From Tetrastigma voinierianum (taxonomy: Eukaryota; Streptophyta; Magnoliopsida; Vitales; Vitaceae): a stretch of 64,000 nucleotides of DNA. Location of the stretch: assembly GCA_016808115.1 (NCBI GenBank), contig JAEQBH010005412.1, positions 1 through 64,000 of the forward strand, in the 5' to 3' direction. The translations under genes were made by a program, and so were the position numbers. The notes below the pieces were generated by a model that was given only the letters and a program-made list of their open reading frames with translations, was not told the DNA's origin and searched no databases. This document shows, one piece after another, positions 47,203 to 59,105 of this stretch; the first letter of the stretch is position 1; every line of letters begins with the position of its first letter.

Positions 47203-48035
47203 TTTAAGCACTAAGGTGGTTGAGGCAACTTGTCATTCTTATTAATCTCATATTTCTTATTTCTATGCCTAGAATTAGTACATTTTTCTTGAGGAAAAAC
47301 TTAAGAGTTCATAAACTAAAAGGAAAAAGGAAAAAAGAATATTTTGGAAGTATAATTAAAACTGTGTAGAATTGGAAATATTTTTAGATATTATTTTTAA
47401 ATAAGCCGTAATTATAGGAAAACCCCAACACCAACTCACATGCTTTATTTTCTTTCTTTTTCTTTCCTCAACTTCCTTAAAAGAAAACATCAAGACTCAA
47501 ATACAATAAAGGTAAAAATCAAAAATCAAAGAGCTTAGAAAAAAAAAAAGAGAATGGCAGAAATTAAAAGAAATTCGAAAACTGAAACCTCATTCAGAAG
47601 GGGTAAATATAATTTCAAAGAAAAATTAATTTATAAACTACTAGTTGAATATTTGAATTGCAATATCGAGTGGAAATTATAAAACTAATAAATTTAGACA
47701 AAATTAAAGGATAAATGAGTTCCATATTTTGGAATCAGAAATATTAATGGTAGAAAAAAATCGGTTTTATGTTGGGTTTAATTTTACTTTTTATTTTTCT
47801 ATTTTCTCATAAATCAAACAAAAACCTCTTGCAACGCATGATAATCAAGGATTATAATCAAAAGAGAAAAAACGAAATGAGAATCAAACGCAAAAGAAGA
47901 ATAAAAAGAGAATGAGAGAATTAATTCAAAGAAAAACGAAAACACGAAAACATTCATTCCAAAGGGGGTCTGGATCTCTTACCCTCTCTTACCCTCTCAC
48001 AGACCCAACGAAAATCCTCTTCTTCTTGTCTTTTT
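47203..48035. other. Spacer between the large direct repeats
   Basis: AT-rich, with a pyrimidine-rich patch at 47960-48040 ('taccctctcttaccctctca'). No gene or element is recognised. Confidence 0.4.
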
Positions 48036-49649
48036 TTCAGGCTTCTCTCTAAAAGCTTGCCATAATCATATTATTGCAAACATTCTACTTATTCTACTAT
48101 TAAAACAACTCAATCGAAAACATTTTCACCCAAAGCAAAAAAGAGAAAAAGGAAAAGATTATCTCAGTTCGCCAAGAAAATGTAAAATGGCTTCCATACA
48201 AATCAGAATCCAAGACAAGTAAAATTAAGAGAGGATTTTTTAATTTTCTTGGAAACCAGCCAAAGTTATATCCTAAAATTCTGGATTAGGCCTTATATAC
48301 TCACTCAATACCTGAGAGGGATTCAACTCTTTTCTATTTTGGGCTTGGGCCTGCTCTAACCTGGTCCCAATAAGTGAATGGGTGGAGAACCATGTACCTA
48401 AATCAGGCGAGTGTAATTCACGCTTAGACCCATCTTTAGGTTAATTAATTTTTAAGATTATTTTTAGATTAATTTAGAGTAGGATTAAACAAGATTAGAT
48501 ATAATTTTTATAAAAAATTCTTTTTTGAGTATGGTACATTTCATAAATCTTATTTATAGCTTATTTGAGTTTATCTTATCATATAAATAATTTCGATAAA
48601 AATTAAAGGTGTTTAGAAGAGCTTATAAAAATAAATTATGACTCTCTATAAGACAATTTTAGCTTATTTTAATAAGCTTCGTTGAAAAGCTTGTCAAAAA
48701 TAACTTATGACCCCTAATAAACGCGTTTAGTTTATTTCAATAAGTTTCATGAAGCTTATCAAAAGGTTTACTCTGAGAGAATCTAAAATCGATCGTCTTA
48801 ATGACAAAATTATGCTTTTATGATAAATCGTGTAAAAAATAGAGAAAATTTTTTAAAATTTTTGAAAGGAATTTTTCGAAAAAAAATGTAAAATAAAGGT
48901 AATTTCTTTTGAAAAAATTATGTAAAAAATAAGGAAAAATATTCTATAAAATAATGAAAAAATAGAAAAAAAATTTCAACAAATTATATGTAAACAAAAT
49001 AGGTAAAATCTTTATAAAAAAACATGTAAAAATAAGAAAAAAATTTAAATAGCTAATTTTTTTAAATAAGAAACATAAAGATTACGAAAAATGGAAAACA
49101 AATTCCAAAAAATTAATATAAAAAATAGATGAAATTTTATAGTTTATTTTATATAAAAAATAAAAAACTAATTTTCTTGTTTATAATTAAAAAATAGAAA
49201 AAACATTGATGATGGGAATAACATATTGATGATGGATTTTCTTAGTTTAGTTTGATACAAGATCCAGCGTCATTTTATTTTGTTTTTTGGAACTCAAGAT
49301 TTTAATCAAAGATGGGAAATCTAATAATAAATATTTTATTGTGTTTTGGAAACATATGGAACCAGTGGAAACTTCGCGGAATTTTTTGATTTTTATCTTG
49401 AAGTTTGCTTTACTTTATTGTATTTTATTATTAGATAAAAACTATAGACAATAATTAGTGAAACATATAATTTTTATTTATATTAGATAGGGTGTGCATC
49501 ACTTAAAAAAAAATCGCGCCTCAAGTGTGCCTAACGCCTTAAGGACCTAAGATGCTTATAAACCTCGATACATTTTAAATAACTATGAATTCATGTAGTG
49601 GCAGAACCAGAAAATAATATAAAGAAATCGAGAGGCGTAAAAATTTTAG

Positions 49650-49757
49650 GTGAGGGCATGGTAGTTAGTGGTAAGGTGAGCTTGCATGGCCCATGAGTTT
49701 AGTGTTTGACTCCTACTATCACGTTCCAATTCGGAAAGATTTTAATGAAGAAAAAGA
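49650..49757 (+). repeat. tRNA-like SINE head (family S3), copy 2
   Basis: The second copy of the block at 46202 has 'ggcatggtagttagtggtaa' and 'tttagtgtttgactcctact'. Both boxes have lost bases relative to copy 1. It was duplicated with the host unit rather than inserted independently, as judged from identical flanks. Confidence 0.5.
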
Positions 49758-50399
49758 TATAATATTTTTAGTTTTATAATTTCTTTGATACATATGAAAC
49801 AAAAGTGAAGACAAAGAAAATTTTATTAGCTATTTTTATACTAAAGTTATATTTGAATGATAAATGTTTTTTCAATATCTGAGTAAATTTTACTTTATTT
49901 TTAAGGTTTTTATCATGATCTCATGATATATAGTATTAATTTTTAGTTTTTATTTTTATTTTTTAAAAATTATGACAAATGTTTATTTATTCAAACACTT
50001 CAATTTTATAAGTACTTATAATTGTATTTTCAGTAATTTCAGCTGTTATAAGTGTTTATTTAGTAATGCATTCAAACACCTTAAAATAATGCATAAACAT
50101 TTTTTAAAATATGCATTCAAACACAAATAGCTTATTGAATAAAGTACTTAGGACATAAATTCTCATGTAATAAACTGTTATAAAATTAGCGCTTAATTAA
50201 GATCTTTACCCAAACAGGGCTTATATTTCTTCTTTTTTTCAATATTTCATTTGGCGGACATAGCAAATTTGTTTTTCTTTGTAAAAATATTTTATATTTT
50301 ATGATATTTTATTTGATTAAAATTTTGGAATTACATTTTATTATAGTCAAACTTTTTTTTTTTCGAAATATTATGTTAAAACTTAAAAGTAATATAATC

Positions 50400-50690
50400 A
50401 TGGGTTAGAGCTGGAAAACAGGTCAACCCGACCATTTTGGGCCAATCCATCCGAACCACGGACTAAAATGAGTTGGGCTAATCTGACCCATTTCCATTCG
50501 AACTAGTTTTTAGTTAGTCTAACCAAGCAATTTCAGGTTGCAAGCAAAAACAAGTCAAAATCTTAAAAAATGCTTTAAAACAGTAATTTTACAAAATCTA
50601 TCATATTTCAAATAAAAATAAATAATACATAAACATTTAATAATAATTAATACATACAAATCAAATTAAATCCCCTATGCTTCTATTATT
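50400..50690 (+). repeat. Dispersed hAT-like repeat, copy X2
   Basis: It repeats the order of X1 at 44000-44345: 'gggccaatccatccgaacca', 'cgaactagtttttagttagt', 'caggttgcaagc', then 'tttcaaataaaaataaataa'. It lies in the segment that is extra in the second large unit. Confidence 0.4.
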
Positions 50691-51059
50691 TTCCTTATTA
50701 TCTACAATAATAACATAACATTTGACTATACATTAGAAATGTTAAATATATTGTGTTTGATTTTAAATAAATCAAATAAAATATTTTATTGAATATTTGA
50801 TTTTTAAAATTTTATTATTTGTGGACCATATTAAATATTTTGTTATTTATTTAAAAATATATTAGTACATAATGTAAAAAATATTTTCTATTTTATTTTT
50901 TGATAAGTTTTATATCTTTCTATTTAGATTATTTAAGTTTTAAGAATGAAAACAATGTAAGTTTTATTTACATAAATATTAAAAATATCAAGATCAGTCA
51001 TGCATAGGACAATAATTGTTACCATATACACAGGGGAAGGTGGAATTAGACGGTGGAGC

Positions 51060-53050
51060 TTGTACCAAAACCCATTTTACCCAACACCTGAAGTAAAAAG
51101 CCCAGGTCAAATGATCATAAGCCTTCTCAATGTCAAGCTTGAATAAAGTGTCAATGGTCTCATTAGCGATCAAAGCTTCATCCTAGATTTGTCTTTCCTC
51201 AATAAAAGTATTTTGGGCCACTAAAACCACTTGCCCTACCACCATTTTCAGCACCTTCGCAAGAATTTTGTATAGACTTTCCACCAAGCTGATAGGCCTA
51301 AAGTCTTTTGGATCCACTGCATTCTCATATTTAGGAATCAACACCAAAAAAGTGGAATTTAGGCTTCTTACAACTTTATTCTAAATCATAAATTATAAAT
51401 CTTTATATTCCTCCACACAAAATCCTAGCAAAAGTGCCAAAACACAATGGAAAAACAATTCGAGCTTGGCGCTTTATCCCCATTTAGCTCAGATAGAGCT
51501 GCAAAAATCTCCTCAATGAGAAAATATCCTAGGGCTTAGTAAACTGCCGACACTCTCCCGATCATTGTAAAACTTAAACGAAGAAATTTGGGTCGAAACC
51601 CAACCTCTGGCTCGAAAAGTTTTGGAAAGCAACATGAATTTCCTTCCTTATGGCTTCCTCCTCATCTAACCATATCCCATTAACTCTGATTTTCTTGATA
51701 AAATTCCTCCTCCTATGTGAATTAGCCATTCTATGATAAAATTTGTATTAAAATCACCTTCTTTGAGCCAAATTTCTCAAGACTTCGGCCTCCAAGACAC
51801 CTCCTCCAAAATGGATCAATATTTATAATCCTCCTTCGCCAAATTTCTCTCATCTGCTTCCTCTAAAGTCAACAACCCAACCTTCTCCTTATCATCCCAA
51901 TGACATAAATTTCACATAGCCTCACTTTTTCTCACCTCAACCCTATCGAACACGTCTCTGTTCAAAGGGAATTGATCCTTCATAGCTTTTGAACATGAGT
52001 TAAGACAAAAATTGAATGAACCTTGAAACATAGACACTTGCCGCAAGCAATTTCTCCTTGAAACCCTCGACTCTCAACCACATATTTTCAAAACGAAAAG
52101 GTAGGCCCCTCTAATTCTTCAGCATCAAAGTAGAATAGAGACTGTTGATATGAAATTTAGTGTAGGTAGAGTGGTAGAACAGCTGACTAAAGCTTGATCA
52201 TCGAGTCGAGGCGGACGATTACGGACATAGAACCATTATCTCATCTTCCCCTCCAAGTAAAGGACCACCTTGTAAGAGGAATGTCTCTCGAGACCCATAT
52301 CTTCAACGACTTGACCTTCTCATGAGCAAACATCCTTCACCTCTCCTATACTACATGGGGTAACAGATCATGTCGAATCACCCTTACACACCCGAGGACC
52401 AATCCAGCCTCTTATAGAACCCAATTCCTCCAAGAAGTATTCTCTTTTTTCATTCACTACAGGGCCATACACGCCAAAAAACATCCATGGAAACCAATCG
52501 GCACAATTACGAAACCACGAGAGATAGAAAAGATCCCGACCTCCCATTCCGACCAATTACATAACTTCCTCTTATCATAGAAAATAGAATCCCCAGCTGA
52601 CCCCTTCGAGCCTCCACATACGCCCACCAGGAACCTACCCATACCAAGACTATGAACAATCCCCATACTAATACTTTGAATTTTGTCTCGGAGACAAACC
52701 AAGCTCGCCCTGCAAAGTTTGATAAGGGCTTTTATAACCTTCTACTTATTCCTATCATTTGCACGAGCGTTCGATATAGAATCCTCAACTCCATTGGAGT
52801 TTCAACAATAAATCCTTTCAGATCCTTTTCCACTGCTCTACCCATTCAAATTAATAGTACACTCCAGTTTCTTCAATTCCCTCTCGCACCTAGAGGAAAC
52901 CATTTGCCCTTTGTTCCTCAATTGGACCCGGTTATCATTCAACTTTCGCATCATATCTAAGATCTCCTTCTCATGACCAAATTGTCGAGAAACCCGGAAG
53001 CTCCTCCAATTTGACCAAGCGGCTTTCTTCAACTATCATATCCCTTACTA
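51060..53050 (-). pseudogene. LINE (L1-type) ORF2: endonuclease and reverse transcriptase, minus strand
   Basis: On the minus strand the endonuclease is recognised from MVCLRDKIQSISMGIVHSLG (52702 downward, equivalent to VCLQETK..), then GSAGDSIFYDKRKL, then FGVYGPVVNEKREYFLEELG (52480) and a CKGDST near 52370 in place of GGDFN. About 1 kb further on, RT blocks appear: [17 protein letters not shown] near 51290, then LIANETIDTLFKLDIEKAYD near 51150. The rest of the RT, zf-RVT and 3' end are missing past 51060. Many stops are present. It encodes retrotransposition functions and is inactive. Confidence 0.75.
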
Positions 53051-53430
53051 TGCTCCCGGCATGAAAAACTGTTCGCCGGTCCCTTCCTCATCACTCCCCT
53101 TTTTCTGTAGCCTCCGACAAGGGATCCTCAAAGTTAAACCCCCACTCTTTACCATCTGCATTAATCACCGCCAACTGTCTCGACGAACCCCCCTGGCCGG
53201 AATAGTCCCTCGGAATGATGACTCGGCAAAAAACAGAGCGAGAAAGAAGAGGGTCCCGACTTCCCACAGAGGAAGAAGAAGAAGAAGACGGAGGAGAATT
53301 TTCGTACGTGGGGGCAAACCATTGTTGCATCGTTAGAGACCACAATTACTTACCCAATCTGCGATTGGCTTTAACTGGTAGACCCCACAAACAAATCCAC
53401 CATGAAGCTGGAGCATGCCATAAAGCACGC
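53051..53430 (-). pseudogene. LINE 5' region upstream of the endonuclease
   Basis: The minus-strand frame at 53345-53091 has a serine-rich run from a (GAA)n-type tract (plus strand 53268-53289), then SVFCRVIIPRDYSG and SSRQLAVINADGKEWGF. It is repeated in part at 53715-54000, which shows it belongs to a repetitive LINE. I do not recognise a domain; it may be the region between ORF1 and ORF2. Confidence 0.5.
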
Positions 53431-53714
53431 TAAGCTTCTACATGGTTCACCATAGTTCTTCAGTAGAAACTATGGTGGCAAAAACCTTAATTGCTAGTAG
53501 AAACCATTGGTAGTACTTATTTGTAGAGTTAGACAATAATCATTTTTGGAACAAGTTTTCTTGGGTGAATATCGTTATCAATGCTTAAATAAGAATTTTG
53601 ATTGGGAAATTCTTGGTCTTATATTCTTCTAAAGCGGTTCTTTATTCAAAGTGATAAATACAACAAAGTGGAACTAAAAAAAGTTTCATTATGGTGGTCG
53701 ATCTATACAAAGTT

Positions 53715-54010
53715 TCCGTGGCCTCCGTGAGGATCCTCAGTTGACCCCCACTCTTGCCATCGCATTAATCATCGCCAACTATCTCGACGAACCCCTGCAG
53801 TAGGAATAGTCCCGGAAGGATGACTCGGCCCAACCAGCGGCTTGGATTCTTTGCATCGTTAGAGAAACTACAAGAGCATATTTTCCTTTCGCGCACAAAC
53901 AATCTCCCTCTCACACAAGTTACAAAGCAATTGACTCTTCAACCGACAACAATCGAAGACACCTCCTTCGAGGGCGGACGCGGGTTTCAAATTACTAGGG
54001 CTGAGAGTAA
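53715..54010 (-). repeat. Second fragment of the same LINE 5' region
   Basis: 'ccatcgcattaatcatcgcc' and 'aactatctcgacgaacccc' match 53150-53190 with small deletions, in the same orientation. The following 150 bp diverge. The two copies are about 580 bp apart and are separated by AT-rich sequence with a short inverted pair ('ccatagttcttc' and 'gaaactatgg') at 53449-53475. Confidence 0.55.
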
Positions 54011-54530
54011 AAAACTAATAAACATGTAATGACATATATATGTGTATGTAAGCTAAATGAAATTATAATTTTCTAACTTATCATCTGACTATGTAAATAT
54101 TGATTGAAAAAAAGTAAATATTTATTCAAGTAAAATCAAAATAAAAATGAACTCACATTAAAATGTGAGAGGCTAAGAAGCCTGAACACGAGGATACGAC
54201 CCGCGGGGATGCGATCACGGCGGGACACGAGGTGCGACAAATTTAAAAAGTTAGGATACGGGATGCAGTGAGGACACGACATAATGCGATAAAATAAAAT
54301 AGGTATCCTTCTGAGAGTTAATAATTATACTAATAAATTAATAATTAATGGATAAATTTTTTATATCATTATTTGTATTTATAAAAAAGAATTTTGAACA
54401 CAAAAACGAAATTTATATTGATTCATATTCTCTTTTATCAAATTTAATTATTTATCAAATATAGTTAATTATTTATCTTTATAATTAAACATACACATTA
54501 AAAACATTATTAAACTTATAAACCCAATTA
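54011..54530. other. AT-rich stretch, no gene seen
   Basis: A short 'cacgagg/gacacga' repeat patch lies at 54185-54285. The remainder is AT-rich and carries no coding signal. Confidence 0.45.
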
Positions 54531-54539
54531 CCCAAGCTT

Positions 54540-54760
54540 CCCCAAAGCCTTTTGACTCCCCACCCCTACACCACCTTACCCCCACACCTACCCACACCTT
54601 TCAGCCCACCCCTACACCCACCTTACCCGCACCACCGCCCTGCCCCACACTCCTTCCCCCTTTTGAATCCCCCTCTACCCCTGACCCCCTACTCCCCCTA
54701 CCCCTGCCATCCCCCACCGCCGACCCACTCCCACTCCCCTCCACGCCTGAAGAAAGCGAA
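54540..54760 (+). repeat. C-rich low-complexity tract
   Basis: Irregular repeats of 'cccctacaccaccttaccc' type make about 220 bp of nearly guanine-free plus strand. The long frames on both strands here (proline-rich and glycine-rich) reflect composition, not a gene. Confidence 0.65.
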
Positions 54761-55025
54761 GTCAAAGCAAGATGTTGAGAATACTGGCTTAACTTGATCA
54801 AAACCCATGGAGAAAAATGTGAAAAATTGATGCGAAAAAGTAACCAAGCGATCAAAAGAAAAAAAGAAAAAACGAGCAGTGTGAAAAATATGAAGAAAAG
54901 GATGAAAAATGTTGAGTAAACAAAATAAAAAAGAAAGCAATCAATCCATTACGAGATCCCCATACACATCTTGCTGATTCCCGGTGGCGGGAGTTATGTT
55001 ATCCTGAGAAGAACTCCAGCAAATC

Positions 55026-55196
55026 CAGGGGCGGACGTAGATGGAGAGTGGCTGGGGCCTGGGGGCTGGGTGGGCTGGGTGTTGAGAGTGGTCGGGCTAA
55101 GTGGGGGACTGGGCTTAATAACAAAGGTAAAAAAAAATTTTAAAAAAAATACCCCGGGCTGTAGCCCACCATAGCCCCCACATACGTCCGCCCCTG
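55026..55196. mobile_element. 171-bp element with perfect 14-bp TIRs
   Basis: It starts CAGGGGCGGACGTA and ends TACGTCCGCCCCTG, an exact 14-bp inverted repeat that continues imperfectly inward. CAGGGGCGGA ends are typical of non-autonomous plant hAT or CACTA-style elements. The immediate flanks do not show an obvious TSD. The interior is GC-rich and then A-rich, without a gene. Confidence 0.6.
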
Positions 55197-56233
55197 CCTC
55201 CTTTGCCCCCTAGCAGAAGAACCCTACGACGGTTTTTTTAAGGTTGGGGTTGGGGTTGTGGTTGTGGTTGTGGCTTTAGTTCCACCTCCCTCCTCCACAC
55301 GTGGGCTATTTAAAATTAAAATGCCTATGGAAAAAAAAAGGCTTAAAAGGCTCCACTGGGTTGACTAATCTTGGGCTCAAACACGAAGACAGGACTCGAG
55401 CTCTCTCCTTAGGCTACCCACAAGCCTCGGGCCCATTAGAAGTTGGGCCTAACTCCACAACAGAACAAAGGATTTGGCCTCATTTTCTGACCGCCTTGGC
55501 AGAAGCACCTTTGTTAGGACCTACCCACCCATCTAAATGAGGGAGTTTTTCTGAGAGCAGACTCCACCCGCCGAGAAAGCTCTAACCTTTAGGAACCACA
55601 ATACAAAACCATTTTGACCGGCATCTGCTTGCGAGCAGAGAAAGCGCCCGCTTTGTTCTTCTGTCACTTGCTCTAATATTGTGTTCCTTCTTCCTCCCAT
55701 CCACTAAACCCATCAGTCATTTTTGTTTTTATTTCATAAACCCTACGACCCCGGACAAAAGATATTGTAAGCTAAGAGTGTTATATCTGAAAACAAAAGT
55801 ATACTTCTTTGATTTGCCCTACTAATTTACATCTTGTTTGATTTGCCCTAATCTGAAAATTCTTTTCCTCCGGTTTCTCACTAACCAAACAGGAAAAATA
55901 AATGTATTTGAAAAGCAGGGGAGGAATAGAGTATCCTTCTAAGAGTGTTATAGCTCTGAATTTGGCGCTTTTGCTTTGCTTTCGGCAGCTTCTATGCTGG
56001 CATTGTACCTCACAACAGGTATGTCTTTAATGGGTTTCTGCATTTCTTTGAATTTGGTACTTTTTCTTTTGTTTGTTCCTCAGTTTGGTTTGTGAGAAAA
56101 ATGCAGGGAAAAAACAAAAGTTTTTTTTTTTTCATTGGGTTCTTCCTTATTTGGAGTCTTTAGGCCGCATTTACCTTGCTAGAAATGAGGTTGACACATG
56201 GTTGGGCTCTTTGTATCTGGGGAGCTTTTCTCC

Positions 56234-56238
<5 letters not shown>
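55197..56238 (+). other. Possible decayed exon region
   Basis: A 'ggttgggg/ggttgtgg' tandem patch lies at 55240-55275. Near 55958-56020 a short frame reads EFGAFALLSAASMLALYLTT and stops at a good donor (AACAG|GTATGT). This could be an exon of a lost gene or chance. Nothing else in the stretch supports a gene. Confidence 0.25.

Positions 56239-56282
<44 letters not shown>
56239..56282. repeat. (TA)n microsatellite
   Basis: An uninterrupted TA dinucleotide run of about 22 units. Confidence 0.9.
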
Positions 56283-56284
<2 letters not shown>

Positions 56285-56789
56285 AAATTTAATAATTATC
56301 TATAACTGTTCATTTTATTTTAATTTACTATTGACATTATTCAAATTCTTTCCTATTAAAGTATTTAAATAGAATTATTAATAAGATGTAATTTTTTTTT
56401 CTAAAATAAATTATTATATATATATATGATAGGAGGAAAAAGAAAATTTGATGGACTCTTGGTCCTAACTTGTAAGAAAAGGATTAAAAAATTTAGACAT
56501 TTAGACTAAGCAATGTTATTTTCTTGTAAAAGTTTGTTTGAATAGGAATAAAGTTAGGATGTAAGGCACGTGTACTTAGACACACGTCAACAAGTCGGGC
56601 GCCATTTTGTGATAACCGACTTGAAAAGATGGAATGAAGCCAGAGCCTGCGACCCTGAAATCTTGTAGGAAGCCCGGTGACATAGCCCCGAAGTGGCGAT
56701 CTTTGGGCCGAGGGTGCTAGCCGCATGCTATTAATGGGTCGGCCCATTCGTGCCGGAAACCACGTGCGACCATGGTGACCCACCCCATT
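56283..56789. other. AT-rich, then GC-richer block before the hAT remnant
   Basis: The part at 56550-56790 is GC-richer ('gtcgggcgcc', 'gggtcggcccattcgtgccg') and resembles the 'ggcacggccc' sequence right of the hAT at 59560-59600 in reverse. It may be the outer end of the element. No TSD was found. Confidence 0.35.
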
Positions 56790-57311
56790 GCTTCATCCAA
56801 TTCTCCTTTTTCATATAAAATTGTCAATAATACCCTTCTCAACAACTATATAACGACTAGTTTGAGAGGTAAAAAAGTTTTTTGTATGTGAAATGTCTAT
56901 AATAACCATCCTAACAACTATATAACGGTTAGTTTAAAGGATAAATAAGTAAATCACTCACTATGACCACTTTTCATGTCTAATACCTATAATACCCATT
57001 TCAACAACTATATAACAACTACTTTTAAGGGTAAATAAGTAAATGACTTACAAATGATTTTCTATAAATACCTTTACATTTTTTTATCTTCACATTCTTT
57101 ACAATTCTGTCTAATCTCTCTTTCTATAATTTTCCGAGTTAAAATTCTCTACAAGTTCTATAATTGAAGCTTCATCAAGATATCTACTAAGTGTAAGATT
57201 GTTCATAATCACAAGGTTGAGGTATTTATAATTTAGTTATTTCATTTAGTTTTTAATTTAATTGTTCTTCTCTATCTTCTACATTTCTTAAATTTTTTCC
57301 TAGAATTAAAA

Positions 57312-57610
57312 ATGGATCCTCATTACCTATATGTTGAAAACCTTGACTATAGTATTGATGAATATAATGAATTTAATCATTTTGAAGATCATCCCCAACT
57401 CGATCTTATAGGCAAAAGACCTAAGACTAGAAGACGTACATCCGTAGTATGGAAGCGCTTTAGTATAGTAAATAAAAAATATATAAGAGGAGAGGTAGAA
57501 GATCTAGCAAAATGTAAATATTCTAAAAATAAATATAGTTGCAAAGCTAATGCTGGCACAAGTCACCTTAAAAGACATGCCGAACAATGTACCAAAAAAC
57601 ATGATGCATT
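57312..57610 (+). pseudogene. hAT transposase N-terminus with BED zinc finger
   Basis: From the ATG at 57312 an acidic N-terminus is followed by a basic patch and SVVWKRF (residues 45-50). The BED finger follows: C68, then S71 where the second cysteine is expected, GTSHLKRH and C93. After about residue 100 the reading leaves the family and 57610-57900 shows no homology. BED fingers bind DNA at the element ends. The Cys-to-Ser change would disturb metal binding. Confidence 0.75.
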
Positions 57611-57904
57611 AGATCTACCACGGTCCCAGTCGTCGAAGTGAATGGGATCCATTTGTCTCCAATTGACCACTTTTATATGATCAAAAAGCTGAGAAATGGG
57701 CTTCTGGTATTTGGTAGCTAGTAGGAACCTACCACCAATGACATTTCTGGAGGATCCTAAATTTGTAAATTTCATCCAGTTTGTCTGACCAACCTTTCAA
57801 AAATTCCCAGAAGACGCTAGTATGGCGTAATGATATAATTAACAATTTTAAAACATAAACAATTGTAATCCAGACTTAATGAGCATAATATAATTATATC
57901 AGTG

Positions 57905-58800
57905 ACCTCATATATATGGACTAATCAAAGTAATGATCCTTTCACATGTGTGACATCACATTATACAAATTCAAATTGGAAATTAAAAAAGAAAGTATTT
58001 AGGTTTTTGTATAATATATCATCCGCATGATGGACATGTCATATATGAATCTATGACAAATGTTTTTAGAGAGTTTAATGTACAAAACAAAATTTTTAGT
58101 ATTACTTTTGATAATGCTTCAAACAATACAAGTGGCATAGATTTATTTATAAGAACAATTAGAGGAGGCCCACTAAATGAAATATTCCATGTGAGATGTG
58201 TTAGTCATATAATAAATTTAATAGTACAAGATGGCTTAACATTAATAAGTCCCTCAATAGAGAATATTCAATATGCTTTACAATTTCTTACACAATCTAA
58301 TAGATTACAAGAATTTTATGCCTTGTGTAAATCGGTTGATTTAAAGAAAAAAAAAATTCATCGTGATATACGTCATCGTTGGAATTCTACCTATCTAATG
58401 TTAAAATCTTGTGTAGGGTATGATAACCTATTATGAGATTATGTCAATGGTAAGCTAGGTGAAATTAAAATAACTTTATATGATTGGGAGAAAGGTTTGC
58501 TTTTTTTAAGTTTTTGAAAGTTTTTTATGATTCTACTAATTTATGTTTTGTTGTATATGTACCTACATCTTGTATAGCACTTAGGTGTATTTTCAATAAA
58601 AGTACTATGTTTAAACAATATAGAGATTAACCATTTTTTTGTTGAAATATGTGAAAAAATAGAAATAAAAATTTTGAAATACTGGCAAAATATTCCACCA
58701 CTTTTTTGTTTAACTACTCGTATGGATCCAAGGGTTAAAGTTGAAGGTGTAGAAAACATTTTAAATTTCATAGTTGAGTGTATGAACCAACCACTTTAAA
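57905..58800 (+). pseudogene. hAT transposase core and C-terminal fragment
   Basis: WTNQSNDPFTCVTSHYTNSN near 57915 corresponds to the W.S....Y..iT.HYid block. FSITFDNASNNTSGIDLF at 58100 holds a conserved Asp, followed by FHVRCVSHIINLIVQDGL (58190-58245) with the CxxH motif. HRDIRHRWNSTYLMLKSC at 58360 is the RW block. Later YWQNIPPLFCLTTRMDPR near 58700 matches the DPR.K segment. The dimerisation domain is not seen. Frame changes and stops occur after 58436. Confidence 0.75.
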
Positions 58801-58844
58801 CCAGGAGAGCCCCGTATATGAACATTAAGCACCATATATAAATA

Positions 58845-59105
58845 CTATGAGTCTAAATATGGTAGTGGGATGATCGAGGAAGGGGCACTAGTGGGAGTAG
58901 GATGATCTTCAAAAGGTATATTCATCAATACCATAGTCAAGGTTTTCAACATATAGTATTGAGGAACCATTTTTTTAATTCTACAAAAAAATTTAAGAAA
59001 TGTAGAAGATCTGAGAAGAACAATTAAATTAACTAAATATAAATACATCAACCTTGTGATGATGCACAATTTACACTTAGTAAGATATCTTGATGAAGCT
59101 TTCAA
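58845..59105 (-). repeat. Inverted copy of the hAT transposase 5' end
   Basis: On the minus strand it encodes MVPQYYMLKTLTMVLMNI and FEDHP, matching MDPHYLYVENLDYSIDEYN and FEDHP of 57312. The 5' leader is also duplicated. It ends after about 45 codons, near 58850, so this is a partial gene in opposite orientation to its source. Confidence 0.7.

Larger units (their letters stand above)
48036..51060 (+). repeat. Large direct repeat, unit 2, with 0.69-kb insertion
   Basis: It matches unit 1 from 'caggcttctctctaaaagct' to 'accatatacacagggg'. The extra sequence at about 50165-50857 is absent from unit 1, where the corresponding words 'aaagtactta' and 'attaatacc' are nearly adjacent. The insertion contains the X2 repeat. 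Differences between the units are scattered, so the duplication is not recent. Confidence 0.65.

Noticed and set aside
54552..54940. Proline-rich and glycine-rich frames on both strands
   Set aside because: They come from one C-rich low-complexity tract read in several frames. There is no signal peptide or known extensin/GRP pattern.
57312..57610. Host BED-type transcription factor gene
   Set aside because: It is followed by hAT transposase blocks and flanked by element arms, so it belongs to the transposon.
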